64,000 nucleotides of DNA, from contig NZ_CP011272.1 of the NCBI RefSeq assembly GCF_001610875.1, forward strand, positions 2,089,988 to 2,153,987, read 5' to 3'. This DNA is from Pirellula sp. SH-Sr6A (GTDB lineage Bacteria > Planctomycetota > Planctomycetia > Pirellulales > Pirellulaceae). Numbering within the stretch: position 1 is the first letter of the stretch; every line of letters begins with the position of its first letter. A program made the position numbers and the translations under genes. This document shows positions 28,530 to 36,990 of this stretch, piece after piece. The notes below the pieces were generated by a model. The model did not search any database. It was given only the letters and a program-made list of their open reading frames with translations, and was not told where the DNA came from.

Positions 28530-30353
28530 ATGCCACAGATTACACTGCACCAACTGAGCATGAGCTATCGTGGCCCTCAACTCCTTTCGGAAGTCGGTTG
28601 CCGAATTGAAGAGGGGGAAAAAATTGGGCTCCTCGGTAGGAACGGAGCAGGAAAGTCGACCCTCCTGAAGCTGCTTGCTGGACAAGAACGACCGGAGTCG
28701 GGATCCATCGAATTCGCCCCCGGAACGCGCGTCGCCGTTCTCCCGCAGGATGTTCCAGAGGGGATTCGCGGCACGGTCGAGGAAGTGGTGTCGCGAGGGT
28801 TACCCGAGGAGTTTCAGCTCGACGAGAACCATTGGAAACGGGATCAATATCTTTCGAACACCCTCCAGCAACTCGAACTAGCGCCCCACCTCGACTTTAA
28901 CTCCCTGTCCACGGGTCTGAAACGTCGCACCCTGCTGGGGCAGTCCATCGTGAGCCGACCGCATGTCCTCCTCCTGGACGAGCCGACCAACCATTTAGAC
29001 ATCGACGCCATTCGATGGCTGGAAGGTTTCCTCGCATCCCTCGAGTCCACCCTCCTCTTTGTCACGCACGATCGCGCGTTTCTGACGCGACTGGCAACGC
29101 GAATTCTGGAAATCGATCGGGGCAAGCTATTCGATTGGTCCTGCGACTACGAGACATTCCTAAAGCGCAAAGAGCAAGCATTGTTGGCAGAAGAAAAGCA
29201 GCAAGCGTTGTTTGATAAGAAGCTGGCAGAAGAAGAAGTCTGGATTCGCACAGGTATCAAAGCGAGAAGAACCCGCAACGAGGGACGCGTTCGAAGATTG
29301 GAACAGATGCGCGTCACGCGACTACAACGTCCCAAGTCGGTTGGAAGCGTTAGGATGCAGTTTGAAACCGGCGAACGGAGCGGTAATCTGGTGTGCCAGA
29401 TTGAACAAGCCTCATTTGGATATGGTGACAAGCAAATCGTTGCACCTTTTGACTTGACCATCATGCGAGGGGACAAAGTTGGAATCTTAGGTCGCAATGG
29501 CGTTGGCAAATCGACCTTGCTCAAAGGAATCTTGGGGAAACTGCCACCGCGAACGGGGACGGTCCGTCTCGGCACAAAACTCGACATCGCTTACTTCGAT
29601 CAAACCCGCGATGTGCTCGATTTGAACAAGACCGCGGTCGAGAACGTTGGCGAAGGAAAAACGACGATTCAAGTTGGAGGAAAATCGAAACACATCATCG
29701 GATACCTGCAAGACTTTCTCTTCACACCGGAACAAGCGCGTTCACCGATCCGCTATTTCTCTGGAGGACAGCGAAATCGACTGATGCTGGCGAAACTATT
29801 GGCTCAGCCCGCCAACATGCTCATCATGGACGAACCCACCAACGACTTAGACTCAGAGACATTGGAACTGCTGGAAGAACGCCTCGTCGAGTACGACGGG
29901 ACGTTGATCGTGGTGAGCCACGATCGCGCTTTTCTCAACAACTGCGTTACGAGTCTCTTGGTGTTCGAGGACGGGGCGATCAAAGAATACGTCGGAGGAT
30001 ACGATGACTGGTTGAGGCAAAAGAAAGCGGAACTCACCGGCAGCAACGGTGTGAAGAATACGGCTCGCGGCGCTGCGTCCACACTCCCCAAAAGTGAACC
30101 ATCAACGACTTCCATCAAGACCCAGGTTGAAAAGAAGCTTTCGTTCAAGGAAAAGCAAGAACTAGATACGTTGCCAAAAAAAATCGAACAGCTTGAATCG
30201 GAGCAAATAGCGATTCACGACCAGATGGCATCACCCAATTATTTCAAGCAACCCGCTTCGATCTTGGCTGCCGATCAAACTCGATTAGAGAAAATTGGGC
30301 GCGATCTAGCCAAGGCGTATCAGCGATGGGAGTCGCTTTCAGAAAGGGCGTAG
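28530..30353 (+). CDS. uup: ABC-F ATPase, Uup type
   Basis: A 607-aa cytosolic protein with two ABC domains and no membrane segment. Walker A motifs are GLLGRNGAGKST and GILGRNGVGKST; signatures are SLSTGLKRR (first site degenerate) and YFSGGQRNR; Walker B motifs are LLLDEPTNHLD and LIMDEPTNDLD. The charged ABC-F linker between the domains is rich in Glu, Lys and Arg. A C-terminal coiled-coil extension (about 550-607, FKEKQELDTLPKKIEQLESEQ) is the mark of Uup. ATG 28530 is the family start. The next gene begins one base after its stop, so it is the first of a two-gene operon. ABC-F proteins act on the ribosome; Uup is linked to translation and to stability of repeated DNA. Confidence 0.93.
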   Translation: MPQITLHQLSMSYRGPQLLSEVGCRIEEGEKIGLLGRNGAGKSTLLKLLAGQERPESGSIEFAPGTRVAVLPQDVPEGIRGTVEEVVSRGLPEEFQLDENHWKRDQYLSNTLQQLELAPHLDFNSLSTGLKRRTLLGQSIVSRPHVLLLDEPTNHLDIDAIRWLEGFLASLESTLLFVTHDRAFLTRLATRILEIDRGKLFDWSCDYETFLKRKEQALLAEEKQQALFDKKLAEEEVWIRTGIKARRTRNEGRVRRLEQMRVTRLQRPKSVGSVRMQFETGERSGNLVCQIEQASFGYGDKQIVAPFDLTIMRGDKVGILGRNGVGKSTLLKGILGKLPPRTGTVRLGTKLDIAYFDQTRDVLDLNKTAVENVGEGKTTIQVGGKSKHIIGYLQDFLFTPEQARSPIRYFSGGQRNRLMLAKLLAQPANMLIMDEPTNDLDSETLELLEERLVEYDGTLIVVSHDRAFLNNCVTSLLVFEDGAIKEYVGGYDDWLRQKKAELTGSNGVKNTARGAASTLPKSEPSTTSIKTQVEKKLSFKEKQELDTLPKKIEQLESEQIAIHDQMASPNYFKQPASILAADQTRLEKIGRDLAKAYQRWESLSERA

Positions 30354-30354
30354 C

Positions 30355-31350
30355 ATGCGATGGGCATTTTTGGGAGTCGGTCGAGTTACACCCCGAATGG
30401 TCGAGGCGGTTCGCTTGGCCGGACATTCTATAACCGCAGCGGCAGCTCGCGATCCGGTAGCATTACAAAAGTGGTGCGAGACCCATCAAGTCGCCAAGTC
30501 CACGCACGACTTCCATAGCTTGTGCGACGCAGACGATATCGACGTTATCTACGTCGCACTACCTCCCCACCTCCACACCGAGCTTGCCATTAGGGCATTG
30601 AAATCGGGTAAGCGAGTCCTTTGTGAGAAACCTCTCACCGCCCATCTAGAGGATTCTCGCCGACTGCATGCAGTTGTCTCCCAATATCCAGATCGGTTTT
30701 GCCACGCATCTGCCTTTCCATTCCACCCGCGTAGCCGAGCGATGCGTGACTTGATCGCCGGTGGAGCAATTGGGGAAGTGACGCGTGCTACCTTCTCGTG
30801 CAGCTTCTCCCATGTACTTCAACGGGGACGTGACTACCGAACCGACCCCAGCGCGGGCGGCGGATGCTTGCTCGACCTGGGTTGGTACTGCGCACTAGCG
30901 ACGCAATGGTTTACGGGTGAGAGGCCCTCCCGCATTCAGGCGATGGGAAGACGTCATGCCGACCATGGCATATGGCTTAGCGCACAGGCGATTGTGGAAC
31001 TCCAAAGCGGCGCATTTGCCCATTGGGACTGCGGTTTTGATGCACCGGGACGGAAATGGATGGAGATTGCGGGAACCAAGGGCTCTGTGATCTGCGATGA
31101 TTTCCTAAGACCCTGGGATGCTTCGAAACCTCGCTTCTGGGTGCATGGCTCCGATGGAAAGGCCCGAAGCGAAATGGTCGGCGAAAATGTGAACCAGGAG
31201 GCGCGGATGATCGAATCGCTGTGGGAATCGAACCATCATGCGATCGATCTAAATCAACTCACCGAATTTGGTTTTCAAGCTCAAGAAACCCTCGCCGCTT
31301 GGGAGTATCAGTTGATCGAAACGAGCATCCATCCATCTTCACCGCAGTGA
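30355..31350 (+). CDS. Gfo/Idh/MocA family oxidoreductase
   Basis: A 331-aa probable NAD(P)-dependent sugar or polyol dehydrogenase. The N-terminal Rossmann fold starts FLGVGRVTPRMVEAVRLAGH. The family signature CEKPLTAH (Glu-Lys-Pro) lies near residue 90, and the C-terminal domain contains GGGCLLDLGWYC, matching the usual GGGxLxDxGxH substrate-site block but with Trp-Tyr where His is common. It begins one base after the Uup stop and is surely co-transcribed. Its substrate cannot be predicted. Confidence 0.88.
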   Translation: MRWAFLGVGRVTPRMVEAVRLAGHSITAAAARDPVALQKWCETHQVAKSTHDFHSLCDADDIDVIYVALPPHLHTELAIRALKSGKRVLCEKPLTAHLEDSRRLHAVVSQYPDRFCHASAFPFHPRSRAMRDLIAGGAIGEVTRATFSCSFSHVLQRGRDYRTDPSAGGGCLLDLGWYCALATQWFTGERPSRIQAMGRRHADHGIWLSAQAIVELQSGAFAHWDCGFDAPGRKWMEIAGTKGSVICDDFLRPWDASKPRFWVHGSDGKARSEMVGENVNQEARMIESLWESNHHAIDLNQLTEFGFQAQETLAAWEYQLIETSIHPSSPQ

Positions 31351-31566
31351 GTCATCGAATGAGGCCAGCATCGATAGGCTGCGGGGTTGTCGCGACGAAT
31401 CGCTTTCGTGGATGAGTTAAGACAATTCGAGCTTCAACGACTGAAATTGCCGGCCCCTTTGAGTTCGGCCCAGTCACGATTCCGGATATGGGCCTTTTCA
31501 ATCGTCAACGATCCCAAACCGGATCGTCGACTCGATACTCAGCTCGTGCAAGGCGGCACCTGGGGT

Positions 31567-32376
31567 CTATTCCGACTTGCTTCGCCCGCGTCGAACGCGT
31601 CGAACGATCCCGATTCCTATCCCCGCTATCCCCAGCAATGCGACAGAGTTGGGCTCAGGAACAGCCGTGATTCGCAAGTCGTCTATAGCAAACGTATGTC
31701 GGCTATCGTTATTCCCGATCCCACCCGACGCTTGCGCAACAACTTGCACCCAAAGCCCCCCCGAATCCCCGGGTGTGTAAACGCTGATAGTAAAACTTCG
31801 ATCGATCGCTCCCACAACATCTTGGCTAAAAGTTCCCACTGACGTGAAAGAGGTTGGTGTGGCACCTGCCCCCCACCGAACCTCCCAGCTGTTTGGGAGC
31901 GTCAGATTGTGATCGTGGAGTAGTTGCGAACTAAACGTAAAGTCGAGGGAGGAGGTGTTGACGTCGATGACTCAAAAGGTAAACGCTGCCCCGGGATCCA
32001 GACCAAGACTGCTTTGACTCGAAACATCCCCTTTCAGATGCACTCCCAATGCTCGATCGCTCCAATTTTGCTGAACTCCCGATGAAGGATTGTTCGCGTC
32101 CACGAAAGGAAGAGAATCGATTGCGGCATAGTTATGAAATCCGGAATTGTTCGAATCCCATGGCTTCGGATTGATCCCATCGGTATTAAACGCGGCCGAA
32201 CTATCCGTACCTAAAAAGGAACTCGTCGCGCCGACTCGAACGCTCACCCCGTCGGGCAATATCGTTCCAATGCCGTCAAAGTTTTGCGTATACGTCCCGC
32301 TTGATAGCGAAATGTCTGCCTTGGCAGGAAGCGCCCAAGCCAACGCGAGAAAAAGACTAAATGATATAATTCTCAT
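31567..32376 (-). pseudogene. PEP-CTERM protein gene with one in-frame stop
   Basis: Read on the minus strand, one frame runs from a signal peptide (MRIISFSLFLALAWALPAKA, starting at 32376) through a domain beginning SGTYTQNFDGIG to a C-terminal PEP-CTERM sorting motif (VPEPNSVALLGIAG, then a hydrophobic helix and RRVRRGR). It is interrupted by a single TGA at 31972-31974. Both halves stay in the same frame and make sense together (FTF stop VIDVNTSSLDFTF), so the gene was a 269-residue exported protein before a nonsense change. A sequencing error or recoding cannot be excluded; there is no sign of selenocysteine context. Confidence 0.8.
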
Positions 32377-32913
32377 GATGTTTGTCCTTGTCTGTTTCTA
32401 TCGTACGTTGGATGCCGCACAGACCACTTACTCGCCATGCGAGCCGACCGATCCAATCGCTACGATCAGAGACTGTTAATGCTCGAATATGAATATGCAA
32501 GGAAAAATCGTCAACGGTTTGTCCCGACGCACAGTCCGCGACTTGCATACTCCCAAAGCGTGCCAACATGCCCCACTCGTGACACTTCCGGGTACATAAG
32601 GAGCGTTACTCGCAGGCCTAGCCATCCCAATTCCCTTTGCCACCACGCTTAGTCTGTCGGAAGCAGCGCATCGAACGCTCGAAACGCAGCTCCACGTGGC
32701 TATTTATGGCACAAACACTCCTCCAAGTGGATCAAAGTCCCCACCGCAAAACGCTTTCGCATTCTCCGCAGAATTTAACAAAAATCCGAAAAATCATCTC
32801 TGGAGCCAACGAGCTTTCTAGTCATCAAAATCCTAGTGCCGTTGTCGGCGATAGACTTTCATAACTCATGGATCAACTTTTGGGGAGCACTCCACAGCGT
32901 CTTGAGAAAGCAG
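32377..32913. other. Intergenic region without a gene
   Basis: About 540 bp upstream of the PEP-CTERM gene with only short frames lacking protein character. It is AT-richer than the neighbourhood in its middle. No motif could be supported. Confidence 0.4.
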
Positions 32914-33005
32914 GAACACTAATCGCCACTCATTCGCACTAATCAAGAACCGCGACCATCTTGCTGCTATTCCTTATTAGTGGTGATGAGTGAAGATTAG
33001 TGTTC
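32914..33005. repeat. Long imperfect inverted repeat at gene end
   Basis: Arms of about 33 nt (32914-32946 and 32973-33005) are reverse complements at roughly 80% of positions. They are built from variants of CACTAATC and CACTCAT, with a 26-nt centre. The repeat covers the last codons of the 228-aa ORF, and could fold as a large hairpin in either transcript. Confidence 0.75.
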
Positions 33006-33625
33006 TGTTCCCATGCAATCCTAGGAGTTGCCGTCTGTTCTGGATCCAACTCGTTCAGCGTCGAGAATAACAGCTTGCGGGATCCGAAGCGATCCGACCA
33101 TTGGCGGTTGATGTTGGCATAGTAGTTCTTGAGTGCGGGGCTCGTCCAAGTCTCTTTGTCGAAGTGCTTGCCTGGAATTTCGTACTCCTCCTGAACCTTG
33201 ACCAGATCGGGCTCACCGCGCTCATCGATCCATCCGTACTCCCGTGAGATCTGCTCCCGAGGGGCATTCTCGCTATCGACCAAGTGTTCCACTGGCTTGG
33301 GCAATGACAGGTTCACTGGCATGAATGCCGCTTCGACTCGCTCCCACGCTTTCCACATCGCGACGCTTCCGCGAGGGCAGTCTGCATGCACCGCTGCAGC
33401 ACGCATCCAACGAGCGAACTTCAAAGCGAAGTCGTCGAGGGCCATCACAACTCGTTTGGCTTTGTCTTCGACTTCCCGTCCGTCGTCAGCCGATGCGTCA
33501 ATCAATCGCTGCCACTCAAGGCGGAGAGTCCTTTGAGATAGATCTTGGCTTTGGATACGTCGAGGGTACTCCAGGGGATCCACGGTAACTGAGTGAGTCA
33601 GTGGGTCTATCCTGGGAATCCACAC
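32939..33625 (-). CDS. Hypothetical protein, C-terminus replaced by repeat
   Basis: A 228-aa soluble, charged protein with a GTG start at 33625. The body (RTLRLEWQRLIDASADDG...FARWMRAAAVHADC...WKAWERVEAAFMPVNLSLPKPVEHL) is helical and protein-like. The last residues (NTNLHSSPLIRNSS) are encoded by the inverted repeat at 32914-33005, which suggests the original end was lost. No signal peptide, no catalytic motif known to me. Could be a conserved planctomycete family of unknown function. Confidence 0.55.
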   Translation of the reverse strand: MWIPRIDPLTHSVTVDPLEYPRRIQSQDLSQRTLRLEWQRLIDASADDGREVEDKAKRVVMALDDFALKFARWMRAAAVHADCPRGSVAMWKAWERVEAAFMPVNLSLPKPVEHLVDSENAPREQISREYGWIDERGEPDLVKVQEEYEIPGKHFDKETWTSPALKNYYANINRQWSDRFGSRKLLFSTLNELDPEQTATPRIAWEQNTNLHSSPLIRNSSKMVAVLD

Positions 33626-33845
33626 TTATTGGTCAATAACAAGGTTTGAACCTCGTGGACTCCAGTCAACGGGAGTGACTTTTCAGACCGCCAGAAGGAT
33701 CAATACACTGTTCGATGACTGGAGACACGCAGCGCATCTTAAGACCTGCGAAAGTGCTTCGCATACAAGCCGCATACGGACGCGCACATATGGTGCTGAA
33801 AGGAGGGTGCCCAACAATGGGCATCCTTGCCCGATTCTGGCATTA

Positions 33846-34256
33846 TCATTTGAATCGTCCGGTGGAGTCAATAGATCGAAACCCCGATTCTGATGTCCGA
33901 TTTCCAGCATACGGCCCTAAAACTTCTGTTCTGCCAATCGCGACAAGCTTCCCATCCCTAGCCGAGAAGACGGCCGCAACCTTTGGACGAACCCAGTAAT
34001 ATGGATGCTCACAAAAATCGTCATGTCGTCGAATCTCCTCTGCGCGCTCAAGGAACTCGGATTGCGTTTCATGCTCTCCTTTAACCGCAACTGCGAATGC
34101 AAAACTCGCCTCCTTCGCCCCCCATTTGATTAGCTTGGCTTTTACGTCATCAACGAGGTCACCCACTTCAATTACTCCAACTTTGTTTTGGACTTTCGCC
34201 GAATAAGAGCACCCAACAATGACCAGCAACAGAATCATTTGAGCAAAACGTGACAT
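33846..34256 (-). CDS. Small hypothetical lipoprotein
   Basis: A 136-aa protein. It begins MSRFAQMILLLVIVGC, a short lipoprotein signal with Cys at the end, and the mature part contains VGVIEVGDLVDDVKAKLIKWG...ASFAFAV and HPYYWVRPKVAAVF. ATG 34256 is preferred; a TTG two codons earlier is possible. It lies in a zone of small, orphan minus-strand genes. Function unknown. Confidence 0.55.
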   Translation of the reverse strand: MSRFAQMILLLVIVGCSYSAKVQNKVGVIEVGDLVDDVKAKLIKWGAKEASFAFAVAVKGEHETQSEFLERAEEIRRHDDFCEHPYYWVRPKVAAVFSARDGKLVAIGRTEVLGPYAGNRTSESGFRSIDSTGRFK

Positions 34257-34316
34257 CTGCAACTCATTGCCAGAGCGCCAGGGATGATCGAGGGCGAGTC
34301 ATTGACTTAACGCAAG

Positions 34317-34811
34317 TCAAAAACGGTCGATCGAGCCCGTCGCGTCCATCCCATTGTTCTGTGATCTTTGAGAATTGTAGCGGATCGCAGCGAGCAGTTG
34401 ATCTTCGGACACGAGGTCTTTTAGCACGATTGGGTCGCTAGGGAAATCTGGATTGTAGTTTAGGAAGGCGGGGATAGTAATCAGCCCGTTATCCTTTGCC
34501 AATTGCACTGCTGCAGGATCAAGATTGGTCATGTCAGCGCGAAGGGTTTGCAATCCGCTGTACCGAATTGTATCTATCGCTGTAGCGCTTTTGATCGCTG
34601 TTCGTTCATGAATCATCCCGTTTATGGCCCAATTCGCGGATAGGGAAATCAATACGGATTGCTTCTTGTCAAACGCCTCTTGCAGTGACGTAGATGTGTA
34701 TGCATTCCAAACCAGAGGCTGTCGCGGTATCAGCCGGATAGAGATTGCGACGGCAACTGCAATGACAGCCATGCAAATGAGAAGCGTGCGAGTGCGAAAC
34801 TGGGCCCTCAC
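34317..34811 (-). CDS. Membrane-anchored thioredoxin-like protein lacking CxxC
   Basis: A 164-aa protein. The N-terminus FRTRTLLICMAVIAVAVAISI is a signal anchor of the 'RTLL' type common in planctomycetes. The rest resembles the C-terminal thioredoxin domain of DsbD: KQSVLISLSANWAINGMIHE aligns with the active-site strand and helix, then RADMTNLDPAAVQLAKDNGLITIPAFLNY carries the cis-Pro position (TIP). The two redox cysteines are replaced (NWAINGM), so no disulfide chemistry is expected. The start is GTG 34811. It overlaps nothing certain. The family call is inferred from pattern only. Confidence 0.55.
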   Translation of the reverse strand: MRAQFRTRTLLICMAVIAVAVAISIRLIPRQPLVWNAYTSTSLQEAFDKKQSVLISLSANWAINGMIHERTAIKSATAIDTIRYSGLQTLRADMTNLDPAAVQLAKDNGLITIPAFLNYNPDFPSDPIVLKDLVSEDQLLAAIRYNSQRSQNNGMDATGSIDRF

Positions 34812-34838
34812 GATCGTGTTTCATTCATCGGACGATAC

Positions 34839-34996
34839 CTAAATCTGAGATTCGTGCTCGTGCTCAGCGCAGCGGTGCTCGTTATCGTAATCGATCTCGG
34901 CATCATACGTTGCGCCGCCTCGAATGACCGAGCAACGTAATCGATCGAAAGACGATAAACGTCGAGTCGCTCGTGGTCAAAAGATTGCGCAGTCAT
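34839..34996 (-). pseudogene. Four-helix-bundle (23S rRNA IVP type) protein remnant
   Basis: Starts MTAQSFDHERLDVYRLSIDY, the characteristic N-terminus of the four-helix-bundle family found in 23S rRNA intervening sequences and, expanded, in planctomycete chromosomes. After about 28 codons the frame breaks and a different frame gives an acidic/His tail (IDYDNEHRCAEHEHES) ending at 34839. The middle of the protein, some 70-80 residues in normal members, is missing, so this is an internal-deletion remnant. The tail-coding DNA recurs inverted at 35008-35053. Confidence 0.6.
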
Positions 34997-35053
34997 CACG
35001 CTGGTTCCGATTACGATTACGAGCACCGTCGCTACGCGACTGAGCACGAGCAC
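34854..35053. repeat. Inverted repeat flanking the four-helix remnant
   Basis: Bases 34854-34893 on the plus strand closely match the minus strand of 35008-35053. Both contain GTGCTCGTGCTCAG near the start and TATCGTAATCG or TAATCGTAATCG at the end. The arms enclose the remnant gene. Confidence 0.7.
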
Positions 35054-35104
35054 CACAGCCAGAACGACGACGGTAACGGGGTCGCCGCCGAATAAATGAT
35101 GATT

Positions 35105-35485
35105 TCAAAACTCGCGCTGCCGGCGGCTCCCGTTCACCGCTTGGTTCGCCGAATTACCTGCTGAGTCTGACAGTATGTAGATTTGGTCAAGCTTCGCTCG
35201 ATCGTCCGGACGGCCAAGCACCTCCACCCAAAGGATTTGCCGTTTGGAGTAATGCACACACATCACGCCTTTTGCAGGCGCGATCACGCGTTTGCATGCC
35301 GGCCAAGCGGGAGCGGATGACTTAGGCACGGCGTAGAACGTTACGCAACCTGGTTCATCGCATAGGCATCGCTCAACGATCTCTACAGAATGAACCGTTT
35401 CCGCAAGATGCTTGTATCCCTCGGCGGCTAGTCCCTGCGCAAGTTCTTCTGCAAATTCCGGTAATGCGTCGGCGAGCTTCATCAT
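35105..35485 (-). CDS. Hypothetical protein
   Basis: A 126-aa cytosolic-looking protein (MMKLADALPEFAEELAQGLAAEG...). It has three cysteines in ERCLCDEPGC, which could bind a metal, then FYAVPKSSAPAWP and VEVLGRPDDRAKLDQIYILSDS. The second Met (35482) may be the true start. No family recognised. The C-terminal 15 residues are of low complexity and may be encoded by flanking repeat DNA. Confidence 0.5.
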   Translation of the reverse strand: MMKLADALPEFAEELAQGLAAEGYKHLAETVHSVEIVERCLCDEPGCVTFYAVPKSSAPAWPACKRVIAPAKGVMCVHYSKRQILWVEVLGRPDDRAKLDQIYILSDSAGNSANQAVNGSRRQREF

Positions 35486-35510
35486 CTTACTGTCAGCGAA
35501 CCAATAATTC

Positions 35511-35528
35511 TCCGGCGCATGCGCCGGA
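35511..35528. repeat. Perfect 18-bp palindrome
   Basis: TCCGGCGCATGCGCCGGA, perfectly self-complementary, 26 bp upstream of the 126-aa gene. It could be a protein-binding site or a cruciform-forming repeat. Confidence 0.7.
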
Positions 35529-35549
35529 AAACAAGACCTCTATTGTAGC

Positions 35550-35590
35550 CAATTCGCCTAACAGAATGGGCTTTGAAACCCATTGAATTG
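35550..35590. repeat. Interrupted hairpin
   Basis: Outer arms CAATTC/GAATTG and inner arms AATGGG/CCCATT form a nested hairpin with a one-sided internal loop containing GCCTAAC. Seen directly; meaning unknown. Confidence 0.5.
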
Positions 35591-35894
35591 TACCTCACCG
35601 TCCAAAGTGTGAAGTTGCTCAATGCCAGGGAATATTCCCTTAATGCGACCGATGGTTAGTCGCAGGCAACCCTTATGGGTTTAGGGACGTTGCCGCGGCT
35701 CGCCGTACGTCGTGTGGTGTAATGCAACGAAGGTCCTGGGATTACCGAACAGCATCCCGAAAAACCCGGCGATGAGCCGTCAATCCATGCCTTGTCGTAG
35801 TGCAACTCGATTCTAATCGTCAATCCAAAGTTCGATTCGCTATTATTCATGGACTTCGTCGACGACGAACGGATTCAAAGCATGGGGTACCTGA

Positions 35895-36200
35895 GATCGA
35901 ACCTTGTCAGTCGTCTTCCACATCGCGCGCGCTGGGTAGCCTCGGATGCGACAGGAGGTTTGGAACTTCATCCCTGAACGACATGTTGAGTGTCCGCAAG
36001 TCCTTCCGGCAATGCTCAACGATGTTTTCGCCGATGCCTGGCTTTCTTCGCACTGCCGATTCGGTGGTGCCTGCGAGTGATCGCACGCTGACGAATCCGA
36101 GGTTGTAAAGTAGATCCGCGTATCGGACATCCAATCCTTGATAGGAGTGGTGACCTGGCGCGTTGCTCCAGTCTTCGATGTTTATGGCTGTCTGCCGACA
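35895..36200 (-). pseudogene. Possible helix-hairpin-helix gene fragment
   Basis: A minus-strand frame open from an upstream stop near 36210 encodes a segment that looks protein-like: DWSNAPGHHSYQGLDVRYAD, then LGFVSVRSLAGTT and KPGIGENIVEH, resembling a helix-hairpin-helix DNA-binding motif (the GIGE turn). There is no good start codon or ribosome binding site, so it is best read as a fragment. Confidence 0.3.
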
Positions 36201-36209
36201 GAGAAGCTA

Positions 36210-36953
36210 CGTTCTGCTTGCCGAAAGCATTGAAGCTTGTAGCCGGTGTTTGAGCACAAGCGACATCACCGGTCTATCGCAATGGGATTTCGCATCCTGG
36301 CAAGGAGGCCAGCTGCTCCCTGAATCGCTTTCATCCCACCCGGGATACGTGACTTCTTTTGTAACCAACCCGGGGTGGCGCTAGCTTACCCCGGGCCAAT
36401 AGCTGAAGTCCTTTCAGGACATCCCCGAGCCAGAAAGTCGTTTCCCACCTTGCCTTCCAAGGTAAGACACTCGACGACATGGTCTTTGGGACCGGAGCGA
36501 ATGTTCCGGTCGAACTCAACGAGAATCGAGCAACAGCAAGAGCTGCGAGGTTGACGCACCATCGCGCTCTATCGTGTGATCGATGCAAGGCGAGGGCCAG
36601 AGAAACATCGCATGTCGCGATCCAAAACAACACGAGCTAAGCCTTATGCACATGTGTCTTGTACCAAGAAACGAGGATCACCAATCGAGCGACAAGCTCG
36701 TTGGATACCTGACAGACCGTGGCGAGCTAGAAAATCGAGGTAAAACCAACTCACAAAACGATACAAACGCCCCAACAGATCGCCCGTTTACAACGAAGTG
36801 AGTCCAAGAACTTCGAATGCGTGAGCTGGGCGTCAGAGAAACTCTCGCCGCACCATCAGCTCGAATAATAGCGCCGAGTTCTCGAACACATTTTTACAAA
36901 ATGTCTTGCAGCGCCGAAGGGCTTTTCCCAGGGATTGCGTCAGCAGCCAAAGC
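36210..36953. other. Region without supported genes, left flank of AbiE locus
   Basis: About 740 bp. Short frames on both strands lack coding character. It contains the inverted repeat GAAGTCCT/AGGAC around 36405-36422 and probably old repeat DNA. Confidence 0.4.
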
Positions 36954-36990
36954 TTGACTTGTTAAGAAAAACATGGTAGTTTTTTCTTAA
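36954..36990 (+). promoter_or_regulatory. abiE promoter with overlapping palindromic operator
   Basis: TTGACT (36954-36959), a 17-bp spacer, then TAGTTT (36977-36982) fits a sigma-70 promoter. A perfect 10-bp inverted repeat TTAAGAAAAA/TTTTTCTTAA (36962-36971 and 36981-36990, 9-bp centre) covers the spacer and -10 element and ends at the base before the ATG. AbiEi antitoxins are known to repress their own promoters through inverted repeats, so this is the likely operator. The predicted start of transcription is at or next to the start codon, implying a leaderless mRNA. Confidence 0.7.

Noticed and set aside
33600-35700. Integron cassette array
   Set aside because: Small same-strand genes with hairpins and one GCCTAAC motif suggested attC sites, but no matching GTTRRRY partner sites or integrase were found.
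35656-35850. 64-codon minus-strand ORF
   Set aside because: No ribosome binding site or recognisable domain, and it overlaps repeat-like DNA.
36331-36633. 100-codon minus-strand ORF
   Set aside because: Its translation is unlike a folded protein and it covers inverted-repeat DNA; not supported as a gene.
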